The notes beneath the pieces were generated by a model. It was not told the origin of the DNA. It made no database searches and saw only the letters and a list, made by a program, of their open reading frames with translations. A DNA stretch of 64,000 bases from NCBI RefSeq assembly GCF_002764115.1, contig NZ_CP017943.1:434001-498000 (forward strand), in the 5' to 3' direction. This DNA comes from Phyllobacterium zundukense (GTDB taxonomy: Bacteria > Pseudomonadota > Alphaproteobacteria > Rhizobiales > Rhizobiaceae). A program made the position numbers and the translations under genes. Shown piece by piece: positions 1 to 10,375 of this stretch. The first letter of the stretch is position 1. Every line of letters starts with the position of its first letter.

Positions 1-1
1 C

Positions 2-757
2 GTCGGAGATTACATGTTCATCTCCTATCCTTCCAATAACCTTCAGGCATCCGCGCTGGCCACTTACGCCGTCGAAACTGGGTACAAGAAGGCTTTCATT
101 CTGAAGTCGCCCGACACAGACTACACTCTTACATTCCCACAGTATTTTGCAGAGGCTTTTAAGGCCAAAGGCGGAACTGTGGTTGGTGAAGCGGTATACG
201 CCATGGGGCAGCCCGATTTTTCTGCCGTGGTCGCGCAGATTAAGGGTATGGCCGAACAGCCTGACGTTATTATGACGGCAGCCTATGAACCTGACTTCCC
301 TGCTTTTATTAAGCAATTGCGCGGTGCCGGCGTCACAATTCCGGTTCTGGGTTGCGACTCCATCGGCACTCCCACCGTCTATGGACTGGGCTCTGCCGTC
401 GACGGCGTCATATATTCGTCTGCAGGCTTCCCTACGCCCGGAAGTAGTATGGAAGCATTCAACAAGCGGTTCAAAGACGAGACAGGCCGAGTCGCTGAGA
501 CCTCGTATGAAGCTTCTGGGTACGAACTTGCACAGTTACTGGATGCAGCGGCTCGACAGGCCGGGTCCGTTGAGCCATCCAAAATAAGAGACGCATTAGC
601 AAATTTGAAGGATGTGCAAACCGTCCTCAGCAAGGTGACCTATGCTGGCACCGAACGTGTTCCGTTGCGAGACATAGCCATAATTCGAATTCACGGCGGA
701 ACTCCCACTTTCGTTAAGACGATCCGCCCCGCGGTGTCCGATATACCTAAGCCTTGA
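2..757 (+). CDS. ABC transporter substrate-binding protein, LivK-like (5' end outside window)
   Basis: The frame is open from base 2, so the gene starts upstream of the window; the ATG at 14 is internal. About 250 residues are visible. They resemble the second half of periplasmic-binding-protein type I receptors (Peripla_BP_6, LivK family), with the typical segments around FSAVVAQIKGMAEQPDVIM and a C-terminal domain that closes the ligand cleft. The product would bind an amino acid, amide or small acid in the periplasm and deliver it to the permease. The next genes encode a LivF-type ATPase and a LivH-type permease, which supports the assignment. LivM and LivG are not visible downstream and may lie before the window. 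Substrate unknown; the adjacent monooxygenase genes hint at an aromatic or heterocyclic compound, but this is inference. Confidence 0.85.
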   Translation, partial: VGDYMFISYPSNNLQASALATYAVETGYKKAFILKSPDTDYTLTFPQYFAEAFKAKGGTVVGEAVYAMGQPDFSAVVAQIKGMAEQPDVIMTAAYEPDFPAFIKQLRGAGVTIPVLGCDSIGTPTVYGLGSAVDGVIYSSAGFPTPGSSMEAFNKRFKDETGRVAETSYEASGYELAQLLDAAARQAGSVEPSKIRDALANLKDVQTVLSKVTYAGTERVPLRDIAIIRIHGGTPTFVKTIRPAVSDIPKP

Positions 758-771
758 ACGGAATAACACCA

Positions 772-1476
772 ATGCTTCGCGTCGAGGGAATGAAAATACG
801 CTATGGAGCGGTTGAGGCAGTTCATGGAGTTGACCTCTGGGTTTCGAAAGGTGAACTCGTGACGCTGATTGGCGCTAACGGTGCCGGCAAGAGCTCTATT
901 CTTGCCGGTATATCCGGTCACGTCCCGCCATCTGAAGGAAAAGTTTCGCTATTTGGCGATCCAGTGACGGGTAGGTCCGCCGATGCGGTGGCCCGCATGG
1001 GCGTTGCTCTTACCCCGGAAGGCCGCCGAATTTTCGCACACCTCACCGTGAGCGAAAATCTCCACCTGGGTGGGGCGGCATTTGCAAGTGGCGAGGAACT
1101 TGCTGCCCGTCGCGAGGCGATGCTCGTCCGCTTTCCGATCCTTGCCGAGCGGATTGATCAAAAGGCTGGAAGCCTATCGGGTGGTGAGCAGCAGATGCTT
1201 GCGATTGCGCGATCGTTAATGAGCCAGCCTCGTCTGCTGTTGCTCGATGAGCCGTCACTGGGGCTGGCGCCGCAAACCATTGATAAGGTTTATGATCTTG
1301 TCGAAGAGCTGCAAAGAGAAGGACTGACCATTCTGCTTGTCGAACAAAACGTTGAACTAGCGTTATCGGTGGCGGATCGAGGTTACGTCATTGCAAATGG
1401 CCGTATCGCGCTAAGCGGCACAGCATCCGAACTCGCCGGGTCGGACCTTGTCCGACAGGCTTATCTGGCAATCTAG
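772..1476 (+). CDS. livF: LivF-type ABC transporter ATPase
   Basis: ATP-binding subunit that energises import through LivH-type permeases. The sequence carries Walker A (GANGAGKSS), the ABC signature LSGGEQQ and Walker B (LLLLDEPSLGLAP), followed by the switch region LLVEQNVELAL typical of LivF rather than LivG. Length (234 residues) is normal for LivF. I chose ATG 772 because MLRVEGMKIRYG matches usual LivF N-termini; a TTG at 754 overlapping the stop of the binding-protein gene would add six residues. It lies between the binding protein and the permease in one operon. Confidence 0.9.
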   Translation: MLRVEGMKIRYGAVEAVHGVDLWVSKGELVTLIGANGAGKSSILAGISGHVPPSEGKVSLFGDPVTGRSADAVARMGVALTPEGRRIFAHLTVSENLHLGGAAFASGEELAARREAMLVRFPILAERIDQKAGSLSGGEQQMLAIARSLMSQPRLLLLDEPSLGLAPQTIDKVYDLVEELQREGLTILLVEQNVELALSVADRGYVIANGRIALSGTASELAGSDLVRQAYLAI

Positions 1477-1485
1477 GAGGTTGAA

Positions 1486-2370
1486 ATGGAATTCCTCCAA
1501 TATGTGGTCAACATTCTGAGTTTGGGCGGTATTTACGCACTCTTGGCCCTTGGTCTGGCGATTGTATTTTCAATCGTCGGTCTGATCAATTTCGCGCATG
1601 GCGAGATAATGACGATATCGGGTTATCTTATCGTGCTTTCGTTGTCTCTCGGCATCCCTCTTCCGCTAGGTCTCATCATTGCGGTGGCCGGCGGCGCGGT
1701 CACCGCAATTCTCATGGACCGAGTAGCGTTCCGTCCGATGCGTTCTGCGTCGGTAACAACCCTCCTCATCACGAGTTTCGCAGTGAGCACCATCATCAAG
1801 GTGCTCCTACAAAATGGAGTTTCGGCTCGAGCAAAGCCTGTTGCGCTGCCAGAATGGATGTCTGGCACCGTCCAATTCTCAGGTTTTCAAATCGGTGTGG
1901 TTCCGTTGACGTCGATCATTCTAACGGTTGCCGTCCTGGTCTGTCTCGACATCTTTTTGCGGAAAACCACCTTGGGAATCGCGATGCGCGCCGCATCGGA
2001 AGATTTCGTGATGGTCAGCCTACTTGGTCTGCGTGCCAATACGGTTATTGCAACGTCGTTCGCGATTTCGGGCGTTCTCGCCGCTATTGCAGCAGTTTTG
2101 TGGGTTTCTCAGCGGGGTTCAGTAGATCCCCTCATGGGTTTCACGCCAGTTCTAAAAGCCTTTATTGCTGCCATCCTCGGAGGTCTCGGCTCGCTACGCG
2201 GCGCTGTGGCTGGGGGTTTTATCCTCGGCGGCCTAGAGGTCGGTTCGGAGCTTTTCCTAACTTCGGGCACAGCGCCCTACCGAGACGCCATTGTTCTGAT
2301 GGCAGTGGTAGCGTTGCTGGTTGTCAAGCCAGAGGGCCTAATACCCGCCTCGCGCGCTCAGCGCTCGTAA
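1486..2370 (+). CDS. livH: Branched-chain amino acid type ABC permease, LivH-like
   Basis: Inner-membrane permease of 294 residues with about eight hydrophobic segments spread over its length (for example GGIYALLALGLAIVFSIVGL near the N-terminus). The LivH hallmark LINFAHGEIMTISGY follows the first membrane segment, and the EAA-like loop before GGLGSLRGAVAGGFILGGLE contacts the ATPase. A strong ribosome binding site (AGGAGG at about 1476) sits just upstream and the gene starts nine bases after livF, so it is cotranscribed. Its LivM partner is not seen in the window, so either it is upstream or the transporter uses another second permease. Confidence 0.9.
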   Translation: MEFLQYVVNILSLGGIYALLALGLAIVFSIVGLINFAHGEIMTISGYLIVLSLSLGIPLPLGLIIAVAGGAVTAILMDRVAFRPMRSASVTTLLITSFAVSTIIKVLLQNGVSARAKPVALPEWMSGTVQFSGFQIGVVPLTSIILTVAVLVCLDIFLRKTTLGIAMRAASEDFVMVSLLGLRANTVIATSFAISGVLAAIAAVLWVSQRGSVDPLMGFTPVLKAFIAAILGGLGSLRGAVAGGFILGGLEVGSELFLTSGTAPYRDAIVLMAVVALLVVKPEGLIPASRAQRS

Positions 2371-2458
2371 CTGTTGAAGAATTCACGACGATAATGAGCG
2401 GCGAACTTAGAGGGTCCATCTTCTCGTCGTCCATTTGAAGTATAACTGGGAGGTTAAC

Positions 2459-3640
2459 ATGGACACTATGATAACGAATACGGAACTCGTCGAAAATGCA
2501 AGAAAGCTGCGCGGTTTTTTGCGTGCCAATGCGGAAGACTCTGCATTGAACCGACGTCTTGCAATGGAGAGCGCAGCGGCCCTACGTGCCGGAGGCTTCT
2601 TGCAGGTTATGGTACCCCGACGCTGTGGCGGCTCGGAGGCTGACTTTCAAACATTCTGTCAGATTTGCGAGGAGCTGGCTCGAGGTGACAGCGCGGCCGG
2701 TTGGCTAACAATGATAGCTGGTAGTAGCGCGGCGTTGATGGGCCTTCTCCCCGATAAGACTCGCAGCGAAGTCTATGATGCAGACCCTCGGGCAACCGTG
2801 ATCGGTCAATGGGCTCCAACCGCCAAATCCACGCCTGTTGACGGCGGATGGAAGTTGACGGGTAGATGGCCCTGGGCATCTGGTTGTTTCGAAGCTCAAT
2901 GGAGTTTCGTTGGGTCGCCGGTTCCCGACTCGTCAGGCAAGATGGTCGACGTGAGACTAGCACTCGTTCCAACATCAGAACTGACCATTGAAGATACATG
3001 GCATGTCGCCGGCATGTGTGGAACTGGTAGCAACACATTCGTCGGCGATGACATTTTTGTTCCATCGCACCGTGCAATGCTCATGAGCGAATTAATCGCA
3101 GGTGTTACCCGGTCGGATCATTCGGACGAAGCTATTTACCGGGCGCCGCTTATCACCGCGTTGCCGCTGGCTATGTGCGCCACCGCTGTGGGAATTGCAG
3201 AGTCTGCTTTCGATCACACCCTGGAAAACTTAGAACGAGGAAAGCCCATCGTGGCGTCTTGCTATACGGACGCAAGGCAGTCTCCGAGCTACCAGTTGAA
3301 TCTTGCCGATGCGCGCGGCGCTATAGACTCAGCAAGGCTACACGTAATGCGCGCGGCTAGTGACATAGATCGCTCGGTAGCCTCAGGAGTGCCGATGAGC
3401 GATCTTGAACGAGCACGTGTGCGGCTTGATGAAGCAGTTGCACAGAAACGTGTTCGCGAGGCCGTGGACCTACTGCTGAATATAGGAGGAGCTTCTGCTT
3501 TCATGCTCTCTAATCCTGTACAACGTATATGGCGAGACATTGAGACCTGTACACGTCATGCGTACATTAACGGCGACATCGGGCGCGAAATTTATGCGCG
3601 AGCTCTGCTTAACCTCGATCAGGTTAGTTCAAGCTTCTGA
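2459..3640 (+). CDS. Acyl-CoA dehydrogenase-fold flavin monooxygenase (oxygenase component)
   Basis: A 393-residue protein of the acyl-CoA dehydrogenase fold, closest in style to class D flavin monooxygenase oxygenase components such as HsaA, DszC or HpaB-like hydroxylases: an N-terminal helical domain (LARGDSAAGWL), a central beta domain (WKLTGRWPWASGC) and a C-terminal four-helix domain ending GDIGREIYARALL. Such enzymes use reduced flavin supplied by a separate reductase to hydroxylate an aromatic or heteroaromatic substrate. The flavin reductase gene follows at 3754, which fits. Start ATG 2459 has a GGGAGG site eight bases upstream; an upstream TTG (2435) is less likely. The substrate cannot be read from the sequence. 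Confidence 0.8.
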   Translation: MDTMITNTELVENARKLRGFLRANAEDSALNRRLAMESAAALRAGGFLQVMVPRRCGGSEADFQTFCQICEELARGDSAAGWLTMIAGSSAALMGLLPDKTRSEVYDADPRATVIGQWAPTAKSTPVDGGWKLTGRWPWASGCFEAQWSFVGSPVPDSSGKMVDVRLALVPTSELTIEDTWHVAGMCGTGSNTFVGDDIFVPSHRAMLMSELIAGVTRSDHSDEAIYRAPLITALPLAMCATAVGIAESAFDHTLENLERGKPIVASCYTDARQSPSYQLNLADARGAIDSARLHVMRAASDIDRSVASGVPMSDLERARVRLDEAVAQKRVREAVDLLLNIGGASAFMLSNPVQRIWRDIETCTRHAYINGDIGREIYARALLNLDQVSSSF

Positions 3641-3753
3641 ATCGGTATATAAAATACCTTAAAACAGCAAAGATCTTCACCTGCCACCAAAGCGAGCAGG
3701 TGGTTCGACCTTTCCCTGTTTATTCCAAAGCAGACCTTGGACTGGAGAATGTT

Positions 3754-4302
3754 ATGCCAATCGATAAGAAAGATGCATTTCGCGAGGCAATGGGGCGGTT
3801 CGCCGGTGCGGTTAACGTTATCACCACCGAGGAGCACGGCGCGCCAAGTGGGTTGATCGCTACTGCGGTATGCAGTTTGTCTTTTGATCCCCCGTCTGTT
3901 CTTGTTTGTGTCAACAAAACGGCGAGTGCTCACGACGTGATTCTACGGCGAGGTGCGTTTGCAGTTAATCTACTGTCGCCTACCCTATCGCATGTCGCAA
4001 ATCGATTTCAGACGCGAAAGGGTTCGGATCGATTTGAAGAGAGTTGTTGGGCGGCCGGCAAAACTGGAGCACCCCTGCTCAAGGGGGCTCCGATGGCGCT
4101 GGACTGCCGGCTTAGCCATACCTATGATGGCTATTCACACAGCGTCCTCATTGGTATTGTTGAAGATGTTCGGCTCGCCGAAGGAGATTCTCATAATTCT
4201 CTTCTTTGGCAAGGGCGACGGTACCACACACCTATAGAATTCGTGGAGCTGGTTCGTCGACCGGCTGACGTCCGAGTGGTGCTCGACGAGATGCTTTTCT
4301 AA
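3754..4302 (+). CDS. Flavin reductase (reductase component of two-component monooxygenase)
   Basis: A 182-residue protein of the flavin_reduct/HpaC-HsaB family, which reduces FMN or FAD with NAD(P)H and releases it to the oxygenase. Recognisable segments are the start MPIDKKDAFREAMGRFA, then GAVNVITTEEHGAPSGLIATA and SLSFDPPSVLVCVNKTASAH, the FMN-binding region, and the C-terminal LLWQGRRYHTP. ATG 3754 is preceded by GGAG at 3744, which decides the start over an upstream in-frame ATG at 3700. The gene lies 113 bases after the oxygenase gene, probably in the same transcript. Confidence 0.85.
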   Translation: MPIDKKDAFREAMGRFAGAVNVITTEEHGAPSGLIATAVCSLSFDPPSVLVCVNKTASAHDVILRRGAFAVNLLSPTLSHVANRFQTRKGSDRFEESCWAAGKTGAPLLKGAPMALDCRLSHTYDGYSHSVLIGIVEDVRLAEGDSHNSLLWQGRRYHTPIEFVELVRRPADVRVVLDEMLF

Positions 4303-4599
4303 TGATTTTTTCACTTTTAAAACCATGAGAAAGGTCCAACAACTTCAAGTTCAGGGGGTCTGCAACTGCTCGCCGCGCTAAATCCCTGCAAGTCGAGTTG
4401 CACTCGAGAAGCAATATTCCACTAGTCTGACAATTGGGCTCTGGCACCTCTCCGAGTTCGCAAACTATGTTTAGGCCATTTAGCGTTTGCCAGGGATGTG
4501 CGGAACACTCCCTAGATCTCGCTGCGTCTGCTTGGGTAAGATTCTACCCTTAAGCCGCGGTTACCGCCATTGTAAGCGTCAGGTCGCGCACCTCTGTCC
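4303..4599. other. Intergenic stretch without a supported gene
   Basis: No convincing coding frame, RNA gene or repeat is visible here. The stretch separates the monooxygenase operon from insertion sequence debris and may itself contain eroded IS21 sequence, because the IstA similarity fades out at its right edge. Confidence 0.4.
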
Positions 4600-4860
<261 letters not shown>

Positions 4861-4942
4861 CCGCTACCGATATTCGGCGCCCACCGGGTTCGCTAGATGG
4901 GGACACCTTGTCGCTTAATATAACTTCGCCGCAGAGTTACCG

Positions 4943-6056
4943 CTAGCGCAAGAAACTCAGACGGCACACCAGGTCGGTGGATGTACTAGTGGCCAACGTC
5001 TGGTGCCCTCGGCTTGCGGCTGCGATGATTTTGTCGGGGTCGGCTTTCCAGCGGAAGGGTTTGGGGTCGGTGTTGTGGTCGGCGAGGTATCGGTTGATGG
5101 CGGCCTGCAGATCGACGACGCCGACGAAGGCGCCGCGTCTGAGGCGTCGCTTGGTCAGCGCGGCGAAGAACCCCTCCACCGCGTTCAGCCATGTGGCGCT
5201 AGTCGGCGTGAAGTGGAAGGTGACGCGGGGATGACGGGAAAGCCAGGCGATCACCATCGGGTTTTTGTGGGCTGCATAATTGTCGAGGATGACGTGGACG
5301 GCTTCTTCGCCGGCACGGCTTTTTCGATGGCGTTGAGGAAGCGGATGAATTCCTGATGGCGATGGCGCTGCATGCACCGGCCGATCACCTTGCCCTCCAG
5401 CACGTCGAGAGCTGCAAAGAGGGTAGTGGTTCCGTGCCGCTTGTAATCGTGGGTCATGGTGCCGGCGCGGCCTTTCTTCATGGGCAATCCCGGCTGGGTG
5501 CGATCCAGCGCCTGGATTTGGCTCTTCTCGTCGATCGACAGGACCACGGCTTGGGCCGGCGGGTCGACGTAGAGTCCAACGATGTCGCGCACCTTCGCCG
5601 CAAACTGCGGGTCGTTGGAGAGCTTGAAGGTTCGGATGCGGTGCGGCTGAAGCCCGTGCGAGTGCTAGACGCGCTGGACGTAGGAAAGGCTCACGCCTGC
5701 GGCCTTCGCCATCGCGCGGCCGGTCCAATGGGTCGTCTCGCCCGGCGGTTCGGCCAGCGTCAGGGCGACGATCCGTCCGGCCACTTCCGGCCCAAAGGGC
5801 TTGACGCGCGAGGGCCGGGTCTGTCGCGCAGAAGGCCATCGACGCCTTCCTCGCAAAACCGCTCCTGCCAACGCCAGACCGCCGTCTTGCTCATCGCCGT
5901 GTTCTGCATGATCGCCATCGTGCCGAGCCCATCCGCTGTGGCCAGCACAATCCTGGCGCGCCAGACGTGCTTCTGAGGGCTGTTGCGGTCCGCAACAATG
6001 GCTTCCAGCCGGTCACGGTCCGCGGTGGTCACTGTGACAACGATCCCGGTGCGCAT
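4943..6056 (-). pseudogene. IS630-family transposase, inactivated by frameshifts and a stop
   Basis: Three frames on the minus strand together encode one IS630-family DDE transposase. The N-terminus (6056 down to about 5800) has the helix-turn-helix region MAIMQNTAMSKTAVWRWQE. The next piece, ETTHWTGRAMAKAAGVSLS, ends at a TAG near 5666 where the family has a Trp codon. The middle [18 protein letters not shown] carries the first catalytic Asp. A further frameshift near 5290 leads into [12 protein letters not shown] (second Asp) and WLNAVEGFFAAL (final acidic residue). All catalytic residues survive, but at least two frameshifts and one nonsense codon make this copy inactive. I could not define the terminal inverted repeats. 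Confidence 0.9.
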
Positions 6057-6741
6057 CCTCTAGACTCGCACGCAAAACCGCCGACGGGAAACCACATTCG
6101 GACTCGACCGTCACATTCATTCCACTAGGACGCGACCGGATGGGGATGGCGGACCGGGGTCGAGCCGCGGCGGTGGAAAAGGCCGGACCGAAAGGCTGGC
6201 AAAGCCAACACGCATCGAGGTCGGATGCAAGGGCGGCCGGGGTATTGAAGTCGATGTCTTGATCGCGCCGGAAGCGACGAAGGCCCTGATCCCGTAGATG
6301 GAAGAAGCATGAATGGGTACCCGGTGCGAATGCCGACACGCGCAAGAAGATCGACAGATTGATCGCGCTTGTGCAGACCGCTCTGCGTGAAAAGCCGGCA
6401 TCTTGATCAGTCTTGGTCGAGGATCACGGTTTCAGCACGGTGCGCAGGTCTCAAGCAAAAGCAGCGGCTTGGCGGTGTTGCGCGCGAGCCACCCGAAATC
6501 CAAAGGAGATACGGTGATAAGCAAACCGGAACAGGCTCCAATACAAACCAAACCCTGAGCCGCCTGCGCCTCGAAACGCGCAGCCCTGCCAGGTGAATAC
6601 CGAAGCTGTAGAGCCTAAAGCAGATACAGCCTCAATACGCGGACAACCGACTTTTGCTTAAGACTCCATCGCCCGCCGGGCCCAGACAGTGAACCCGGCG
6701 AGCCAACGTAACGAAACCACCGGTCTCGCAAGCTGAATAGG
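6057..6741. other. Gene-poor stretch after the insertion sequence
   Basis: About 0.7 kb in which no frame gives a recognisable protein. Short open frames on both strands look like chance frames in GC-rich DNA. It may hold debris from the insertion that brought in the IS630 element, but I see no conserved motif, hairpin array or RNA gene. Confidence 0.4.
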
Positions 6742-7863
6742 TTATGCTTTTTCCAACATAACGCGCGGATCCGCCCTCACCCGCTCGCTCTTGGGATCGA
6801 AAAATCGGTAGGTGCTTTGAACCTTGACCGATTTAGGCCCGCTTCCGCCGACCACCTGTAGGTCTGTCCCGGGTTCGGCAAATTTAATGTTTACCCAGCC
6901 CCGACCGATATTCCGTTTAAGCAACGGACTAACCCAGCCTGTAGTTGTTTCACCAACTACTTCACCGTTATAGGTGAGCTTCAAACCGCTAGCGATTGCA
7001 GGGGCCGATATGTCAGCTTCGATGCCCACGAGCTTCGTGCGGAGGCCTACCTCTTTTCGGCGCAGCATCTCATCTCGACCATGGAAAAATGTCTTTTCGA
7101 ACGCCACTGACCAACCCAGGCCATATTCCAGTGGTGAACCGCCCTTATAGAAATCCGCACCGAATAGAAAGCCTTTGTCCACAGCGATAGGGAATGCGGC
7201 CATCAATCCAAATGGGCCGCCGCCAAATTCCGCGCAGTATTTCGTAAATTTTTCCCACATCCCGAGCGCATACTCAGGACCGAAGTGAACTTCATAACCT
7301 AGTTCACCTGAGAACCCGACTCGCGCGATCGTCGTTGGAACGCCCTCGAAGTCGACTTGCAGGAAACGATTGTGCTCAAGATGAGCGACATCAACAACCT
7401 TTTCAAGAACATTGATAGATTTGGGTCCTTGAATGGAGAGAAAGGTGTTGGATAACTCAGTGATCCAAACCTTCCGGCCTTCGGACTTTTCGGCGATCCA
7501 TTTACGCGATGCCTCTCGCGCGATGCCGCCATGAATAATGAACCGGTCTTCTTTCATCCAAAAGATGATGACGTCGTCAATGAGATTAGCTTGGTCATCC
7601 AAGATACTTGAGTAAAGTGTACCGCCTGGGCTAATCTTTCCAAGATCGTTTACAATCAGAGTTTGTATAAAGTCAAAGGAGTCCGGCCCGCACACGCCAA
7701 AGCAACTTTGGAAGTCGTATTCTGCGAACCCTACACTATTGCGAATCATCATATATTCTTGATCCGTCGAAGTTATATGGGAAGCAACTCGCCATCCGCC
7801 AAAATCTATCATGGGAGCTTTAAGCTTCTCGTAGATAGGATCGTAAACCGTTCTCATTTCCAT
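6742..7863 (-). CDS. GcvT-like tetrahydrofolate-dependent methyltransferase/demethylase
   Basis: A 373-residue protein of the aminomethyltransferase (GcvT) family: N-terminal folate-binding domain (MRTVYDPIYEKLKAPMIDFG), the segment GFSGELGYEVHFGPEYALGMWE typical of GCV_T proteins, and a C-terminal barrel domain with GETTTGWVSPLLKRNIGRGWV. Family members move a methyl or methylene group from a substrate to tetrahydrofolate (glycine cleavage T-protein, dimethylglycine and sarcosine enzymes, DmdA, LigM). The nearby FAD amine oxidase, ETF, PurU, FolD and glycine betaine transporter point to methylated-amine demethylation. ATG 7863 has GGAG upstream; a TTG at 7917 would add 18 residues. It is not the housekeeping gcvT, as no gcvH or gcvP is nearby. 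Confidence 0.8.
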   Translation of the reverse strand: MEMRTVYDPIYEKLKAPMIDFGGWRVASHITSTDQEYMMIRNSVGFAEYDFQSCFGVCGPDSFDFIQTLIVNDLGKISPGGTLYSSILDDQANLIDDVIIFWMKEDRFIIHGGIAREASRKWIAEKSEGRKVWITELSNTFLSIQGPKSINVLEKVVDVAHLEHNRFLQVDFEGVPTTIARVGFSGELGYEVHFGPEYALGMWEKFTKYCAEFGGGPFGLMAAFPIAVDKGFLFGADFYKGGSPLEYGLGWSVAFEKTFFHGRDEMLRRKEVGLRTKLVGIEADISAPAIASGLKLTYNGEVVGETTTGWVSPLLKRNIGRGWVNIKFAEPGTDLQVVGGSGPKSVKVQSTYRFFDPKSERVRADPRVMLEKA

Positions 7864-8334
7864 AGTGCAGCTCCAGCCTATACCTGTTTCGCTATCAAGA
7901 TGATTTCTGAATTCCAAGAATTTGCGATACCCTGCTTGTCACCAAAAGCTGGTTTCTGTCGCGGTTATCCGCTAGCGGGTTTTCTCCGCCCGATCAGGAA
8001 CATTGTTTCGGTAACTTGTTCGAGTTCGGACAGCATGAGCGTATGAAAAAATTTTGTCAAGAATGTTCATTATCGGCTGGACAGAAAAATATTTCCAGAG
8101 TAGCGTTATTATCGAACCTGTTCATAGGCATTTGCTGAATGACCGGAACTTAGGGGCTTGAGCCAATTGCCTGCACGTTAGTGGCGTGCCTTGGGTCCCT
8201 GGTTGTTGGCAGCCTGTGGGAGAGGAGATGCCTCTATCTTTAACATCAGGTGGATCGCTCCCAGGAGGGCGATCACGCCTTAAGGGACATGGTTGCGGCA
8301 TGCTTTTAGTTTTGCAGTGACCCGGGAGAACTAG
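7864..8334. promoter_or_regulatory. Divergent control region between the methyltransferase and oxidase genes
   Basis: About 470 bases separate two divergent genes of the same pathway, so both promoters and probably an operator lie here. Between 8040 and 8130 the DNA is AT-rich and contains two similar GTTCAT-centred half sites (about 8066 and 8120). A hairpin formed by GATCGC and GCGATC (about 8252-8273) lies in the leader of the oxidase gene. I looked for a glycine riboswitch and could not recognise one. No regulator gene is adjacent. Confidence 0.35.
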
Positions 8335-9501
8335 ATGACCGAGAAATACAGCTGTGACGTGCTTGTGGTCGGCGCCGGAATCGCGGGTGCGGGTGCGGCA
8401 TATTATCTGTCCAGTCAAAAGCTGAACGTGATCCAGGTAGAAACAGATCACCCGGCTTCCGGTCCGACGGGGTCATCCTCCGCCGTGTGCCACTTGTTTT
8501 ATCTCGATCGTGAGCAATCCTTGCTGGCAAAACGCGGTATCGAGATTTTGAAGGATCTTCCGGGCGCTTTCGATCAGTCCGGTTGTCTTTGGGCCTGCGG
8601 CCCGGATAATGAGGCTCTCTACCGTGACGCGGTTAACCGTATACGCAATGTAGAAGGCAGCCGAATTGAAGGACTGACCGGAGCCCAGGCCTCGGCGCTG
8701 CTGCCGCACTTCAACATGGACGGGATAACCTTCGCTGCATGGGAAGATGAATCTGGGCATTGCGATCCCTATGGGGCGACAAACGAACTAGTTCATCGAG
8801 CGCGCGCGAACGGTGTTAAGTTCCTGGGTGGGCGTTCCGTTACCGATATTCATGTGACCAAAGGGCAGACCACCGGCGTAACTCTCAGCGACGGAACGGT
8901 CATTACGACCGAACGAGTGATACTTGCGACCGGTGTTTGGTCTAAGGCACTTGTGGCCAAGCTTGGAGTGAACCTGCCGATCTTCATCGAGCGTCACTTC
9001 ATGGCCGTGATGGACGCACCTGGTATCGCACGAAAGCTGCTCCCCCATTCCTGGGTCGACGAGACAACTAATTGCTATGCCCGGCCAGAAGGCGAGAACA
9101 CAATCCTAATCGGAACGTGGGGCGGCGGTGGTACTGGCATCGAGAACGAAGCCCTGGCCGCAGAACACAGCCGGATGAACTATCGCCTCGAGGTCGCCGG
9201 CGAGTTGGACCGCACGATCACACAGGAAGAGGCCGTTTGGGCCATCGAGCATATCATGACCCGCTCCCCAGAAATTGCAGAATTGGGTATCCGCCCGGGC
9301 TATGCATGCCAATACGATATGAGCGAGGACCACCTTCCAGTCGTTGACGAAATACCCGGTGCAAAGGGCCTTTTCGTCATCGCCGGATCGAGCGGGCACG
9401 GCTTCAAACTCGGCCCCGCAATGGGCGAATCTGTCGCGAAGTGGGCACTTGGTGAACGCCAGGAACTGCTTGAGGCATTCGCCTTGGCTCGGTTCGCATA
9501 G
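8335..9501 (+). CDS. FAD-dependent amine oxidase/dehydrogenase (DAO family, sarcosine oxidase-like)
   Basis: A 388-residue flavoprotein of the D-amino-acid oxidase family. The N-terminus has the Rossmann FAD motif [17 protein letters not shown] and the C-terminus the second FAD-contact region [20 protein letters not shown], the arrangement of sarcosine oxidase beta, dimethylglycine dehydrogenase and glycine oxidase. It would oxidise a secondary or tertiary amine. Because both ETF subunits follow directly, it probably passes electrons to ETF rather than to oxygen (inference). ATG 8335 is preceded by GGGAG. It starts the plus-strand operon leading to folD. Confidence 0.85.
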   Translation: MTEKYSCDVLVVGAGIAGAGAAYYLSSQKLNVIQVETDHPASGPTGSSSAVCHLFYLDREQSLLAKRGIEILKDLPGAFDQSGCLWACGPDNEALYRDAVNRIRNVEGSRIEGLTGAQASALLPHFNMDGITFAAWEDESGHCDPYGATNELVHRARANGVKFLGGRSVTDIHVTKGQTTGVTLSDGTVITTERVILATGVWSKALVAKLGVNLPIFIERHFMAVMDAPGIARKLLPHSWVDETTNCYARPEGENTILIGTWGGGGTGIENEALAAEHSRMNYRLEVAGELDRTITQEEAVWAIEHIMTRSPEIAELGIRPGYACQYDMSEDHLPVVDEIPGAKGLFVIAGSSGHGFKLGPAMGESVAKWALGERQELLEAFALARFA

Positions 9502-9587
9502 AACTGCATCCCCAAAGCAATAACCCAATTGAGTGTTGCTCAGGGAGCAATGCTGCTCTCAAGGTTTTGCATGATTGGAACACACGC

Positions 9588-10352
9588 ATGAAGATTCTCG
9601 TCCCAGTGAAGCGGGTGGTTGATTACAACGTCAAGATCCGCGTGAAGTCGGATGGCTCGGGTGTCGAGCTCGCCAACGTAAAGATGTCGATGAACCCGTT
9701 CGACGAGATCTCCGTCGAAGAGGCGCTGCGGCTCAAGGAAGCCGGCAAGGCGGAGGAAGTGGTCGTCGTTTCGATCGGCCCGGCCAAGGCGGAAGAGACG
9801 TTGCGCACCGCCCTCGCCATGGGTGCCGACCGCGCCGTTCTCATTGAGACCGACGATGCCGTCGAACCACTGGCCGTCGCCAAGATCCTGAAGGCCGTAG
9901 CTAACGCCGAGAAGCCGGGCCTCATCATCGTCGGCAAGCAGGCCATCGATGACGACAGCAACCAGACCGGCCAGATGCTCGCAGCCCTCCTCGGCTCGGC
10001 CCAGGCAACCTTCGCCTCGAAGATCGAGATCGGCGGCGGCAAGGCGCCAGAGGGCACAGCAAGGGTGACCCGCGAAGTCGACGGCGGCTTGCAGACGATC
10101 GACGTCAAGCTCCCCGCCGTGGTCACCACGGATCTGCGCCTCAACGAGCCGCGCTATGCCTCGCTGCCGAGCATCATGAAGGCAAAGAAGAAGCCGCTCG
10201 ATAAGAAGAGCCCGGCGGACTTCGGTGTCGATACCGCCCCGCGCGTCAAGGTGCTGAAGACCGAGGAGCCATCGGGCCGCAAGGCAGGCGTCAAGGTCAA
10301 GTCGGTCGCCGAGCTCGTCGAGAAGCTTAAAGTCGAAGCAGGCGTCCTCTAA
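9588..10352 (+). CDS. etfB: Electron transfer flavoprotein beta subunit
   Basis: The 254-residue beta subunit of the soluble electron transfer flavoprotein, which takes electrons from flavin dehydrogenases and passes them to the quinone pool through ETF-QO. The start [20 protein letters not shown] and the ETF signature region [20 protein letters not shown] are characteristic, as is [12 protein letters not shown] around the AMP site. ATG 9588 is chosen over a TTG at 9567 because the protein family starts with MKILV. Base composition is markedly GC-richer and more regular than the genes upstream, like a core chromosomal gene, suggesting a duplicated housekeeping copy moved to the plasmid. Confidence 0.95.
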   Translation: MKILVPVKRVVDYNVKIRVKSDGSGVELANVKMSMNPFDEISVEEALRLKEAGKAEEVVVVSIGPAKAEETLRTALAMGADRAVLIETDDAVEPLAVAKILKAVANAEKPGLIIVGKQAIDDDSNQTGQMLAALLGSAQATFASKIEIGGGKAPEGTARVTREVDGGLQTIDVKLPAVVTTDLRLNEPRYASLPSIMKAKKKPLDKKSPADFGVDTAPRVKVLKTEEPSGRKAGVKVKSVAELVEKLKVEAGVL

Positions 10353-10375
10353 GGTTCGAGAAAGGAATTACGACC

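Noticed and set aside
1854..2438. A 194-codon frame over livH
   Set aside because: It is a different-frame shadow of the permease gene, with no protein-like pattern.
7864..8334. A glycine riboswitch before the amine oxidase gene
   Set aside because: The conserved glycine aptamer core could not be found; only an isolated hairpin is visible.
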